A DNA stretch of 64,000 nucleotides from Flavobacterium defluvii (lineage in GTDB: Bacteria > Bacteroidota > Bacteroidia > Flavobacteriales > Flavobacteriaceae). The position numbers and the translations under genes were made by a program. Positions 7,986 through 16,780 of this stretch are shown one piece after another. The first letter of the stretch is position 1. Every line of letters starts with the position of its first letter. Location: positions 682,001-746,000 of the forward strand of contig NZ_FQWC01000002.1 of assembly GCF_900129555.1 (NCBI RefSeq). Reading direction: 5' to 3'. The notes under the pieces are model-generated. The model ran no database searches. It was not told the DNA's origin and saw nothing but the letters and a program-made list of their open reading frames with translations.

Positions 7986-9131
7986 CTATTTCCTGTATCT
8001 ATTGTCAGTTTTGCTGACCCTGCTAGCCCTGAATAGATAATTGTCATTCAATAGGTCTTCAAGTTCTTGGTCAAACACCCACTCATGATGGATGTAATTC
8101 CAGAAAATCTGAAAATATTCCTTATCATTTGGATCTCTAAACACAACAGCGCCTATGCATCTGCTGGCTTTGGAATCATACTTCAGGGCAAATGCATAAT
8201 TGTCCAGGGCATTTGCCCAATTAGCCGCATTTTTCGAGTGCAGAGGAATAAAAACAAAAGCGCAGTCGGTTCTTGGAACGTACATTCTATAGGGAGTCGT
8301 AAAGTCCTGGTTTTCGGATTCCTGCACACACAATGAGTATTTCTGCTTGAAGGCGGCCAGCTCAAACCTATTCAGCAGGGCAAGTTCGGCCAAAATTGGA
8401 TAATATTCGGTTTCATAGTTGGCCATTTTAATATTTTTTGCAAAGTTTTCCATTATACCCGAAATATCAAATTCTGAAGTTGTCTGGTCGAAATGCAATA
8501 GCGAATTGATGTATTTTGCATTGAAATGGTCAGCGTCGGGCGTCTCGAGAAAATGCGAAAGGAAATATTGTTCGGGAAGGGCTGCAGATGCCCTTTTGTC
8601 AAACAGGAACAGGCGTTCCCTGAAGGACAGATATTCATTGATTTCACAAGGTGTTAGGAGCAGTCTGCAGATCCATGTGTAATCCTCTTCATGAAATAGA
8701 TGAATCAATCCAATTTCAGTGCTTTCGTAAAACTTGATCTGTCGCAGTTGTTCTGAAAAATCCTTTGCCTGATAGATTATGATTTTCCTGCTTGGATTGT
8801 CCTTGGCCTGGGCAATGTTAATTTTATGCCCTTTCTCGTTTTCTATGTGGATATCTGAGTATTCGCTGAGATATTTCGTGGTGGCTTTTATCTGTTTTAC
8901 CGCCTTATTCAAAATCTTGCTTTGGAACCATTTTCTATCGTCGCTTGCATCGAGTTCCTTTTCCTTGATCTGGAAAATAAAAAAAATGTCCTCTATCCAA
9001 ACCACATTGTCGGCAAACTCCAGCTGCTGTTTGCTGTTTAGCCCCTTGAAATCATTCTTGCTGAATGTGAATTCCCTAAAAAAGATATTTTGATTTATAA
9101 ATGAAATTTGATTTTCCGACTGCGTTTTCAT
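7986..9131 (-). CDS. Restriction-endonuclease-like protein, paralogue B
   Basis: A 381-residue protein starting at ATG 9131. The N-terminal block has E38-F-A-D41, F-Q-I-K56 and KAVKQI at 76-81, giving the same D-x14-K spacing as paralogue A at 6213-7502. Here the residue before I-K is Gln, as in Mrr/DUF4365-type QxK nucleases. A 'NEYLSFRERLFLF' segment at mid-length also matches A. The remaining sequence is mixed alpha/beta with no recognised family. The basic C-terminus (RVSKTDNRYRK) could contact nucleic acid. It is followed leftward by paralogue A, with the small opposite-strand gene between them. Function is inferred only: a paired nuclease-like unit in a defence setting. Confidence 0.6.
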   Translation of the reverse strand: MKTQSENQISFINQNIFFREFTFSKNDFKGLNSKQQLEFADNVVWIEDIFFIFQIKEKELDASDDRKWFQSKILNKAVKQIKATTKYLSEYSDIHIENEKGHKINIAQAKDNPSRKIIIYQAKDFSEQLRQIKFYESTEIGLIHLFHEEDYTWICRLLLTPCEINEYLSFRERLFLFDKRASAALPEQYFLSHFLETPDADHFNAKYINSLLHFDQTTSEFDISGIMENFAKNIKMANYETEYYPILAELALLNRFELAAFKQKYSLCVQESENQDFTTPYRMYVPRTDCAFVFIPLHSKNAANWANALDNYAFALKYDSKASRCIGAVVFRDPNDKEYFQIFWNYIHHEWVFDQELEDLLNDNYLFRASRVSKTDNRYRK

Positions 9132-9143
9132 GTGTAATATTTT
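9132..9143 (-). promoter_or_regulatory. Second copy of the 12-base leader element
   Basis: GTGTAATATTTT abuts the ATG at 9131 and is identical to 6110-6121 before the Avs-like gene. It may reflect common translational control or common origin of the two leaders. Confidence 0.3.
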
Positions 9144-9233
9144 TTTTTGATGATGGAATTTTGAACGGGGAAAGCAAGTTTTTCTTTTAATTATTTCAGC
9201 AAGATTTGATGGATGGCGTGCCCAGTAATGAGG

Positions 9234-11063
9234 TTAGTTTAATATATCCTTTTCGCCCTCATTTTCATGGGGCATAATCGAAAAATCAAATGCTGGAAAA
9301 TCCCTGATGGACCAGCGGGGCCTAAAAGCAAGCTCCTCTCTTGAAAGCATCCTGTAGCAGTCTATTCCCTCTTGCACAGCAAGATCCTGAATTCTGTTCA
9401 TGTGTGAGGTGTATTTCGCAACGAAGTTTTCATGCGACGTTCCTTGATTGAAAATCGGTTCATATTCTTTTCGCAAACCCTCGAATTCAAATGCGTCTAT
9501 AACTTCAAGTATTTTTTCTTTTGCATCGCAGGCTGCATTCACATTTCCGGAAAATTGCAGGATTTCATATTTAAGGATTATGCAGCATAGCATGTTTTCC
9601 CTGTATTCATTCTGTTCAAATGCTTCTGCAAGCTTGTCGAGATGATCGCAGTTCCTTCTTAGCTTCTCGAGCACTGACGGATCAACAGGCTGGAGCAGAT
9701 CAAAGCTTCTGTATTTCCAGCATGAGAGATAATGAAGGTGAAACGCTTTCTGGTATTCCCATTTTATGCCCGCCAGGGTCAAGATGCCGATCGAGATGAA
9801 ATATCCGCAATTCTCGGCATAATCCACTATGCTGTTAAGACGCCAGCGGAATATTTTTTCAAGTTCAAGCCATTGCTTAAAGACAGTGGTGTGAAGAAGA
9901 TTCTGGACTCGTCCCGCAACGTAGACGGAATTCTTTGCCAGATCGCTGAAAAGGATGCTGGATTCGGCATCAATGATCTTATTGAAGGCAATGATTCGCA
10001 GTCCAATTTTTTTTTCATTTTCAATAACCTTCTGCATGGATTCGTAGAACTTCAGTATTGAAGAAGCTGGTTCTCCGCTATTGGAAGACAATTCTTCAAA
10101 AGCATTCTCAATCTGGAAAAAGGAGCCTGAATCCTCCAGATGGCCGATCTTTTTTACAGCCCGGTCGTACTGCTCTTTGGATATTATGTCCAAAAGATAT
10201 CTGGTATTGAGTATAGTATGTTCGATTATCGCCCGACCCTCCGGGTCAAATTCGTCGGAATATTTCTTGGCGCTTTTCAGAAGGTCCATCGCCTTGTAGA
10301 GATCCCCGCGCTGAAAATAGGCAATGCCGCAAAAAAGGTAGAATCGGGGAGTTGCTGTGTTTCTTGGCCAGCTCCTTTTCTCCATTTCAATTACGGTGTC
10401 AAAACGGTGTGCATTTACAAGATCCGCGCCAAACTTGTCTATATATTCTATATTTTCCGATACGCTGTATACTATGTTGTCGGAATCAATGAGAAGGCTG
10501 CTGGAATTTGGGCTGTTTGACGGAAATCTGTAGCTGTTGATCCTTCTGAGAAGAACTCCGCTTGCATACGTTTCCTCGTAGATTTCCTGCACTGCCTGTT
10601 CAGAAAGAATTTTGGTGAAATAAATCTTCTGCTTTGCTTTTTGCTGCCATTTCCCATTTCTGCCCTTGATCTGATCCAGAATATTTTTGACGTTTTCGAA
10701 GTAGAAACAAGCTGAAGGATGGTGATAAAAAACATAGTAGGCGGGCATGCCGTTATTGAGCAGGTAGCTTATATTGGATGTTGAGATCTGAAGTCCGAAA
10801 CTTCCATCGGTTCCCTGTTTGATTTTATTTGTCGCCTTCAGCTGGACAGCAAACCTGTAATTGGTGTATACGCTACCTCCTGATGCAGATTCTTTTTTCA
10901 GTTCGATATGAAAATCTATCCCTTTGTCACGCATCGTTTCAGATCGTATCTCAAATTTTTGTACAGGGAACCGCTTCCTGAACAAAACACTTGAAATAGT
11001 TTCAAGACTTTCATTTGGATTCACTTTTGGAAGATTTTCGTCGTCGAAGTCCTTGACTGCCAT
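9234..11063 (-). CDS. DUF4365 nuclease-like domain fused to helical repeats
   Basis: A 609-residue protein starting MAVKDFDDENLP at ATG 11063. Residues ~15-160 match the DUF4365 pattern: 'ESLETISSVLF', 'KGIDFHIEL' (D50) and 'FAVQLKATNK' (Q74-L-K76), a restriction-like D...QxK core. Residues ~215-580 are helical and contain TPR-like segments such as 'YLFCGIAYFQRGDLYKAMDLLKSAK'. Established: DUF4365 domains are widespread in defence islands fused to ATPase or repeat modules. Inference: the repeats sense a partner or phage molecule and the N-terminus cleaves nucleic acid. It lies 102 bases upstream of paralogue B on the same strand and may be the first gene of a leftward unit. Confidence 0.65.
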   Translation of the reverse strand: MAVKDFDDENLPKVNPNESLETISSVLFRKRFPVQKFEIRSETMRDKGIDFHIELKKESASGGSVYTNYRFAVQLKATNKIKQGTDGSFGLQISTSNISYLLNNGMPAYYVFYHHPSACFYFENVKNILDQIKGRNGKWQQKAKQKIYFTKILSEQAVQEIYEETYASGVLLRRINSYRFPSNSPNSSSLLIDSDNIVYSVSENIEYIDKFGADLVNAHRFDTVIEMEKRSWPRNTATPRFYLFCGIAYFQRGDLYKAMDLLKSAKKYSDEFDPEGRAIIEHTILNTRYLLDIISKEQYDRAVKKIGHLEDSGSFFQIENAFEELSSNSGEPASSILKFYESMQKVIENEKKIGLRIIAFNKIIDAESSILFSDLAKNSVYVAGRVQNLLHTTVFKQWLELEKIFRWRLNSIVDYAENCGYFISIGILTLAGIKWEYQKAFHLHYLSCWKYRSFDLLQPVDPSVLEKLRRNCDHLDKLAEAFEQNEYRENMLCCIILKYEILQFSGNVNAACDAKEKILEVIDAFEFEGLRKEYEPIFNQGTSHENFVAKYTSHMNRIQDLAVQEGIDCYRMLSREELAFRPRWSIRDFPAFDFSIMPHENEGEKDILN

Positions 11064-11183
11064 TTTAAAAAGCTTTATCTGTAAAATTAAATAAAAACTC
11101 TCATAATTTCATTAGGCGTGAAAAATCATGAAAAAAAACATTATCTGTATTTAGTGTGGGGATGTCCGTTAAAATCAAACAAA

Positions 11184-11212
11184 AAACTCAATCCAGGAAT
11201 TGGATTGAGTTT
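11184..11212 (-). terminator. Terminator for the AraC/DHFR-like unit
   Basis: AAACTCAATCC (11184-11194) pairs perfectly with GGATTGAGTTT (11202-11212). On the minus strand the stem runs into TTTTTTGTTTG, a good T tract. It lies ~120 bases past the stop of the leftward gene at 11335. The 64-codon rightward frame across it is not credible as a gene; nothing else is seen in 11064-11334. Confidence 0.7.
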
Positions 11213-11334
11213 GATAATTTGTAGTAGAGTGATTGTCTGGTGGCGATATCAATATAAAAAGCCTGTTGCGGACCAAGCACATTTTTTAATATGCTCTGCG
11301 AGAAAGGTATAAGTGCGCACCCTTTTTTAAAGTT

Positions 11335-11868
11335 TCAGCTATTTTTCTCGTATGTAAGCTGCGCTAATCCCGTTTCAAATGTTTGCGCGGATATAAACTC
11401 TAGTCTCTGTTCAGGTCTGCCGTCCTGAAAAAGCCTGGTGCCAGCACCTAAAAGAATAGGAATTACAGATATTACAAACCCGTCTATAAGGCTGTGCATC
11501 ATCAGTTCATTTATGAGTTCGGCACCGCCGTCGCAATAAATATTTTTACCATTTTCATTTTTTAGATGTTTAATTAATCCGGGGATATCGCCATTATAAA
11601 AAATTGTTCTTCCAATTTGGGGCCTTTCGGTTCTTGTAATGACATAAACATCCCGATTCCCATTGTCATAATGTGATGGGCCTATTTCTTTGAGAACATA
11701 ATCATATGTTTTTCGTCCAACTATCACGGTATCGATTTCAGAAATAAAGTCTGCATAGCCGTAATCCTCGCCCTGCTTTTCCACAAGCTTTAGAAAGCTT
11801 AGGTCATCATTTGGCTTTGCAATGTAACCATCTAAACTCATGGCAATGAAAAGTTTTATTTTTCGCAT
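11335..11868 (-). CDS. Dihydrofolate reductase family protein (RibD C-terminal type)
   Basis: 177 residues from ATG 11868 (MRKIKLFIAMSLDGYIA); the longer frame to 12027 overlaps the upstream regulator and is unlikely. It contains the RibD_C/DHFR-like hallmarks: 'MSLDGYIA' at the N-terminus, 'DTVIVGRKTYDYVL', 'YCDGGAELINELM' and 'VIPILLGAGTRLF'. Such stand-alone proteins are NADPH-dependent reductases of unknown substrate and are distinct from true FolA. The gene lies 73 bases downstream of the AraC-type regulator on the same strand, so the pair is probably co-transcribed or co-regulated. Confidence 0.85.
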   Translation of the reverse strand: MRKIKLFIAMSLDGYIAKPNDDLSFLKLVEKQGEDYGYADFISEIDTVIVGRKTYDYVLKEIGPSHYDNGNRDVYVITRTERPQIGRTIFYNGDIPGLIKHLKNENGKNIYCDGGAELINELMMHSLIDGFVISVIPILLGAGTRLFQDGRPEQRLEFISAQTFETGLAQLTYEKNS

Positions 11869-11941
11869 CTGTTTTAAATTTTTGTTGTTCTGCCAAATGT
11901 AGCGGCAGAAATTTAACCGCGCTTTGTAAAAATGCGACAAA

Positions 11942-12676
11942 TTAAAGCAATGACGGTGAAAAGCCTGTATATCGCTTGATTTCATTGGTGAGATGGGCAT
12001 GGTCATAGTAACCGCATTCAAAAGCAATATCTGACAGGCTTCGATTGTGATCTGATTTTCTGATAATATTCAGAGCATTCTGAAAGCGGATTATATTTGA
12101 GTATTCTTTCGGGGACAAGCCGATATAATTTTTGAAATTGCGTTCCAGCTGCCTAACTGTTGTGCAGTGCTTCTGGGACAATTCGTGGATGCCCATATAT
12201 CCCTTAGCAGCATCAATGTCATTGATAACCGGCTGCAGGGGGTTGTAGCTGCTTTTCATCCGATCAGTGAAAAAGCATTCGAAATAATTAAAGGGGTCTG
12301 CTATTACCCTGTCGATATCAAATGATTTGGATTTTTCGAATTCGACAGTATTATTACTGAGTGCGCTTTGAGGATCATAGCAGTAGAAGTTGGAAAATGC
12401 TGCGGGCTTCAGGCATGCTCCCAATAAATGGGTATCGGTTTCAATTATGCTGTCTTTAAAAGAATTCATTGCTCCGACAACATAAGTTTTTCCACTGTCC
12501 ATAGAAAGAGAACCGTTGTCTGTCATGCACTTGCTTCCAATATTAATCAGTATTCCCGAACATCCGTCCGGATATACGCGTTCCAATTCTGCTTTGGATT
12601 GGCTTCCTCTAAGTTCCCAAAAAAAGCTAATGAAAGGTTCCAGTTCTTTGCTGACTCTAATTATTTTGTATTCCAT
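11942..12676 (-). CDS. AraC-family transcriptional regulator
   Basis: 244 residues. The N-terminal ~140 residues are a DUF6597-type sensor ('ELEPFISFFWELRG', 'YPDGCSGILINIG'). The C-terminal ~100 residues hold the two-helix-turn-helix AraC domain: 'IHELSQKHCTTVRQLERNFKNYIGLSPKEY' in pieces, then 'RSLSDIAFECGYYDHAHLTNEIKRYTGFSP', the conserved second HTH and loop. It likely controls the reductase directly downstream. The truncated gene at the left window edge has the same domain type, but this one is complete. Confidence 0.9.
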   Translation of the reverse strand: MEYKIIRVSKELEPFISFFWELRGSQSKAELERVYPDGCSGILINIGSKCMTDNGSLSMDSGKTYVVGAMNSFKDSIIETDTHLLGACLKPAAFSNFYCYDPQSALSNNTVEFEKSKSFDIDRVIADPFNYFECFFTDRMKSSYNPLQPVINDIDAAKGYMGIHELSQKHCTTVRQLERNFKNYIGLSPKEYSNIIRFQNALNIIRKSDHNRSLSDIAFECGYYDHAHLTNEIKRYTGFSPSLL

Positions 12677-12960
12677 TTATTGCTGGTTTTAAGTTATAGG
12701 AAATGAATATAATAGGAATGCTTTGCGCAATTTTTATGTAAAGTTATGTATAAATCTGAAACACCAAGCATCATTGCACTGCAGGAAAAGAAAAAACGCA
12801 ATGCTTATAGGACCGGCTGGAATTCCGAAGTGTTTTTCACTGTTCAATCAGGTAATTCTACCTGCGTTTTTTTCTGTTTTATTTTAATAAATTTGGCTAG
12901 CTGCATTTTTTATTCTGCGCCTTCTAAACTTAAATAATGCTTTAATTATAATTTGTAATA

Positions 12961-14343
12961 ATGAAAGACTACTTTCAAAATGATGTGCCCATACTGCTAA
13001 AGCTGTCAGAGCATAAAGAACTGCTGGACGGCTTTCCTGGTGAAAGCGGAGATTCCCAGTTTGATGCGAGACTGATTTATAACCAGAGAAGACCTGAAGA
13101 GGCGCAGCTGATTATTTATTATAAGCCCTCTGATCATCTGTACCAGAAATTCAGAGCACTTGCAGAAGCAGGAACCAGCATCCTGGACTTGGTAAATCCT
13201 GCATTATCGCCATATGAATGGGTGAACCCGGAGTTTTTTGAGTTTTCTGAAAGCTCTCTGATAGATTTTCATGAAACTAATTATTTCGATCATGACAAGA
13301 AATCCGTCATACTGGTTCTTCGAAATTTCTGTCTTTTCCAGAATGGAAGGTATGCCGCTGCCGCAAGATTCAGCCTGGCAGACAATGCCCTTTCCCATCT
13401 CACAGGATATATCCAGTACGGCCAGCTTGGAACTTATGATTCAGATGACAAATTCATTGAACGGAATCATAACAGATGGACCAGGTTTGGTCCTGTCGAA
13501 TTTATGCTGTCATTAAGCCATTCCTATAAACAGGGCGAACCAAAAAAGGATTTTGTAATAACCAGAGATGCACAGCTGGTTCTAAGGGATGACAGCGAGA
13601 AAGTAAAAGATCTGGATCTGCTTTCCCTCGGAGAAGACTTATGCCTGCTGATGTCCCTGTACTGGGAGAAGAACATTGATTTTTTCAATGCCCTGCTCAG
13701 GGTGAATGATAGGGATAATTATGGCACCAGGGAAGTCTTTAAGCTTTCCGGCGATAACTTTGATTCCTCGCAGGAATTTCATTTGAAGGACAAATATCAG
13801 AATATTTACGATTTTGCAGATTCGGTAAATTTTGAGAAATTCCAAACTTTCAGGGAGCTTATACAGGAGGCTGTTCCCAGACTGTTAAGGATAAAGCACC
13901 TTGATGATATTTCAGCTTTCATGGTCCTTTACAACATCGTTGAAAAGTTCAGGAATTATTTTTTAAATGAGCCCTTGGACGGCAGTGCTTTCACTGTAAA
14001 GGAAGAATATGTATTTACGGGATCAGAAGGCTCTATTAACAGGTTCATAAAAAAGAAGATAAAAGAAATTTGTGAAATAGTCGCGGACGCAGATAAACAG
14101 GAATTTGATTCTAAAGCTTTTGAGAAAGTATCCTTTATTAAAAAGACCGGCCTTATCGATCAGTTTGAGGGTTTTATAAAATATCTCAATCTGGATCCGG
14201 ACGATTATGATGTGGAATTTGGCCAGCTTATTAAAGCCAGAAACCTCATTTATCATGGAAATCCGCCCGACAGGGATTTATCGCTGTGTAATAAGGAGCT
14301 TAAAGCGCTTGTCTATGATATCACACTTGCCATTATTGCCTGA
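12961..14343 (+). CDS. HEPN-domain protein, ApeA-like
   Basis: 460 residues with no signal peptide. The N-terminal ~250 residues are mixed beta-rich sequence without a recognised name. The C-terminal ~170 residues are helical and end in a HEPN signature R427-N-L-I-Y-H432 ('KARNLIYHGN'), the R-x4-H catalytic motif of HEPN ribonucleases. The arrangement (beta-rich sensor, then C-terminal HEPN) resembles ApeA-type antiphage proteins, which cleave RNA on infection. Single gene, divergent from the AraC unit, with a TAATTTG-like -7 sequence just before the ATG. The 284 bases between contain no other credible gene. HEPN assignment is from the motif and helix context, and the ApeA link is inference. 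Confidence 0.6.
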   Translation: MKDYFQNDVPILLKLSEHKELLDGFPGESGDSQFDARLIYNQRRPEEAQLIIYYKPSDHLYQKFRALAEAGTSILDLVNPALSPYEWVNPEFFEFSESSLIDFHETNYFDHDKKSVILVLRNFCLFQNGRYAAAARFSLADNALSHLTGYIQYGQLGTYDSDDKFIERNHNRWTRFGPVEFMLSLSHSYKQGEPKKDFVITRDAQLVLRDDSEKVKDLDLLSLGEDLCLLMSLYWEKNIDFFNALLRVNDRDNYGTREVFKLSGDNFDSSQEFHLKDKYQNIYDFADSVNFEKFQTFRELIQEAVPRLLRIKHLDDISAFMVLYNIVEKFRNYFLNEPLDGSAFTVKEEYVFTGSEGSINRFIKKKIKEICEIVADADKQEFDSKAFEKVSFIKKTGLIDQFEGFIKYLNLDPDDYDVEFGQLIKARNLIYHGNPPDRDLSLCNKELKALVYDITLAIIA

Positions 14344-14466
14344 TACTTTTTAGCATTCAGCTTGTGGTGTCTTGGGAGCTTATTTTAAAAATCGGAGCAT
14401 CCAAAATGGACGGGAAAACGATTATTGATCATCAAAACCATTCGCCTGCGCTTTATGTCAGCAGGA

Positions 14467-14497
14467 AAAGAGACAATTATTAGTTAATTGTCTCTTT
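14467..14497. terminator. Bidirectional terminator between convergent genes
   Basis: AAAGAGACAATTA (14467-14479) pairs perfectly with TAATTGTCTCTTT (14485-14497) with a 5-base loop. It lies between the HEPN gene and the leftward channel gene, whose ends face each other. Confidence 0.75.
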
Positions 14498-14547
14498 AAT
14501 AAGTGTGAAGATTTTCAGCGAAAGAATATCGCCTAGTATGTTGTTAT

Positions 14548-15621
14548 TTAGTTCCTTGCAACTGAGAATACCGGAAGGCTTTCAATCTGTATGGTCTGCG
14601 TTGGATATGCAAGCTCAATTCCTTTTTCTGTAAAGGCACTGAAAATCTCAAGATAGACGGCCTGCTGGGCGTCCATATAGAAATTGTAATCCGGGTCATC
14701 GACGTAGTAGACGAATTCAAAGTTAAGGCTGAAATCCCCAAAACCTGAAAAATGCCCCCTGTCATAGCTCAGTTTATCTTTCGAGGCTATTATGTCTCCG
14801 ACAATACCGGGAATGTCCCTAAGCTGTCTGTCAGTGGTCTGGTAGGTGACACGGATTGCGAAAACAATCCTTCTTCTTTCCATCCGTTTGAAGTTGCGCA
14901 GCCTGGAGTTGGTCAGGTCTGTATTGGAACAGACAAGCTGTTCTCCGTTCAGGGTTCTGATTCGGGTGGTCTTTATCCCGATATATTCGATAACGCCGCT
15001 GTCTGTGCCCACCGTCACAAAATCTCCGATTTCAAATGGACGGTCAAAGAAGATGACAAAATAGCTGAAGAGATCTCCAAGCACGGTCTGTGCCGCAAGC
15101 GCGATAGCAATACCTCCGACACCCAGACCCGCTACAATGGTTGTCACATTGTAGCCCATATTATCAATCAGAAATACGGCGCCTAATAGCCAGATGATGA
15201 TATTGACGATAGCGATAAGCCCGCCTGCCTGCTTTTCTTTGCTTTCGCTGTCCTGGTCGCGTTTGATAAAGGACAGCACGAATTTTTTGAAAGCGGCAAT
15301 TATAATTTTGATTATAAAAAAAGTGATGGCAATCATATATGCCGTATGAAGAATATTTTTTGCCCTTAGGCCCAAGGCCAAAGTCTGCAGGGCAAAATAA
15401 ACGGTGCTTATGTACAGCAGGGGAAGAATGTTCTTCTCAATGACTTCCATTGCGAATTCATCCCAGGATGTGGCGGTTGCAGCCGCCCATTTTTTGAGCC
15501 GCTTGAAAATGTACACTTTGAATATTTTTATAATCGCGAAAAGGACAATTATAATTATCAGTGCTGTGAGCCATTTATATATTGTGTTTCCCCAAAGCGG
15601 GGTGGTTAAAATCTCATTCAT
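14548..15621 (-). CDS. MscS-family mechanosensitive channel
   Basis: 357 residues. Several N-terminal membrane helices (~15-40, 65-85, 95-115, 130-150) lead to the pore helix 'GVGGIAIALAAQTVLGDL', the Gly/Ala-rich TM3 signature of MscS. The cytosolic beta domain follows ('FEIGDFVTVG...GVIEYIGIKTTRIRTLNGE', 'IRVTYQT') with an alpha/beta C-terminal domain. It releases solutes during hypo-osmotic shock across the inner membrane. Monocistronic, and it shares a terminator with the HEPN gene. Confidence 0.92.
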   Translation of the reverse strand: MNEILTTPLWGNTIYKWLTALIIIIVLFAIIKIFKVYIFKRLKKWAAATATSWDEFAMEVIEKNILPLLYISTVYFALQTLALGLRAKNILHTAYMIAITFFIIKIIIAAFKKFVLSFIKRDQDSESKEKQAGGLIAIVNIIIWLLGAVFLIDNMGYNVTTIVAGLGVGGIAIALAAQTVLGDLFSYFVIFFDRPFEIGDFVTVGTDSGVIEYIGIKTTRIRTLNGEQLVCSNTDLTNSRLRNFKRMERRRIVFAIRVTYQTTDRQLRDIPGIVGDIIASKDKLSYDRGHFSGFGDFSLNFEFVYYVDDPDYNFYMDAQQAVYLEIFSAFTEKGIELAYPTQTIQIESLPVFSVARN

Positions 15622-15730
15622 GATCTTTGATTTAATTGTGTTAAAGAAATGGATACAGGCATGCAGTGCGCAGCGTAGTTATCTGTCTTGGCAGAAACTG
15701 CTCCAAATCGAAATCCAGCAGCTATTTCTG

Positions 15731-16780
15731 CTATTGGATCCTGTATCCGATGCAGATTACAGTTTCGTCAGCATTTACAGCATCTGCATCTGTTTTGTAA
15801 AGTACGGTGCCCGACTCGGGGGCTCTGAGAGTTTTTTTCCTGTTGCCGAAAATATCGGTCAGATTGCCTATCTTCTGGCTTTCTTTGATTTTATCCCCTG
15901 GCTTAATGGAGCTGCAGAATATGCCCTGAAATGGAACCTTTATGCAGGCCTTTCTGTTATACCTGAATTTCTTTGCGCGGGAAGGCTTTGTTGTGCCATT
16001 ATTGTAGATTTCCAATTCTGCCATAATCCTGTAAAGCGCTTCTTCAGCCGATGGCTGGCTGGAGGATCCCTGTTTTTCATATCCGCCTAATGTCATGCTC
16101 AATGACGGAATTCCCAGCCTGACCGCCTGCTTCACGGCGCATTTTGAAGGCTCTCCTGATGAGAGCGGGTACGGATGGCTCAGGATGGTGCCGAGCCCGC
16201 TTGCTTCACTCAGGCGGTACGCCAGCATTGTCTGCTGCATGAATTCCGCATTGTCGTAGTAGCACATAAAAGCTATCGGATCACTGCCGGAATCGCAGCC
16301 GTTCAGCTCCAGAAATACATCAGTGGCATCAAAGACAGCTGTCGAAATAAAATCGGCGATCAATTCTGCCGCGGTTCCCTTGGCGCTGCCCGGAAAAGCA
16401 TCGGAAAGATGGGACATTCGTATGTTGTCGGATTGGGAGCTGCGGCCGCTGTAGCGCTGCACATCAGCGTCGGGAATAATAATGAGGTTTCCCTTGAGCT
16501 TTTCAGGCATTATCTCACGGCGAAGCTGCAGCAGGGAAGCGGCGGCGGAAAATCCGCCTTCGCGGATTCCGGCGGCTAGGGTAAGGGTTGGACCTTTTTC
16601 ACGCCCCCTGATTAGGGTCACAGGAAGATCAGCCCAGACCGAATCCGAGGATTTCAAACAGATGACCGTATCGGTTATGGAAGCATCCTGTTTTTCGAGG
16701 TATCTCTTAAGCGAGTTTTTTTGTGACTGGGCGCTATGGACTGCCAAAAGCGATATAAAAGAAAGAATTAAATTTTTCAT
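15731..16780 (-). CDS. Succinylglutamate desuccinylase/aspartoacylase-like, zinc ligands lost
   Basis: 349 residues with an N-terminal signal peptide (cleavage near 'HSAQSQ'). The family fold is evident: 'PTLTLAAGIREGGFSAAASL', 'NLIIIPDADVQRYSGRS', 'FPGSAKGT' and a C-terminal biotinyl-like beta domain ending 'APESGTVLYKTDADAVNADE'. The zinc site is changed throughout. GxHGxE reads GIREGG (R73, G76 in place of H and E), and the third ligand His in the D-L-H motif reads E-L-N (N160). Family members deacylate N-acyl amino acids using Zn. This one should not bind zinc conventionally, so it may be a binding protein or an enzyme with a relocated site. It is exported, probably to the periplasm. Confidence 0.75.
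   Translation of the reverse strand: MKNLILSFISLLAVHSAQSQKNSLKRYLEKQDASITDTVICLKSSDSVWADLPVTLIRGREKGPTLTLAAGIREGGFSAAASLLQLRREIMPEKLKGNLIIIPDADVQRYSGRSSQSDNIRMSHLSDAFPGSAKGTAAELIADFISTAVFDATDVFLELNGCDSGSDPIAFMCYYDNAEFMQQTMLAYRLSEASGLGTILSHPYPLSSGEPSKCAVKQAVRLGIPSLSMTLGGYEKQGSSSQPSAEEALYRIMAELEIYNNGTTKPSRAKKFRYNRKACIKVPFQGIFCSSIKPGDKIKESQKIGNLTDIFGNRKKTLRAPESGTVLYKTDADAVNADETVICIGYRIQ

Noticed and set aside
11118..11312. 64-codon rightward frame
   Set aside because: It runs through a perfect terminator hairpin for the opposite strand; the composition looks noncoding.
11869..12027. Longer start for the DHFR-like protein
   Set aside because: The extension overlaps the AraC-type gene and lacks family similarity; MRKIKLFIAMSLDGY at 11868 is the normal family start.
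12746..12937. 63-codon rightward frame upstream of the HEPN gene
   Set aside because: No homology or promoter support; lies in the divergent promoter gap.
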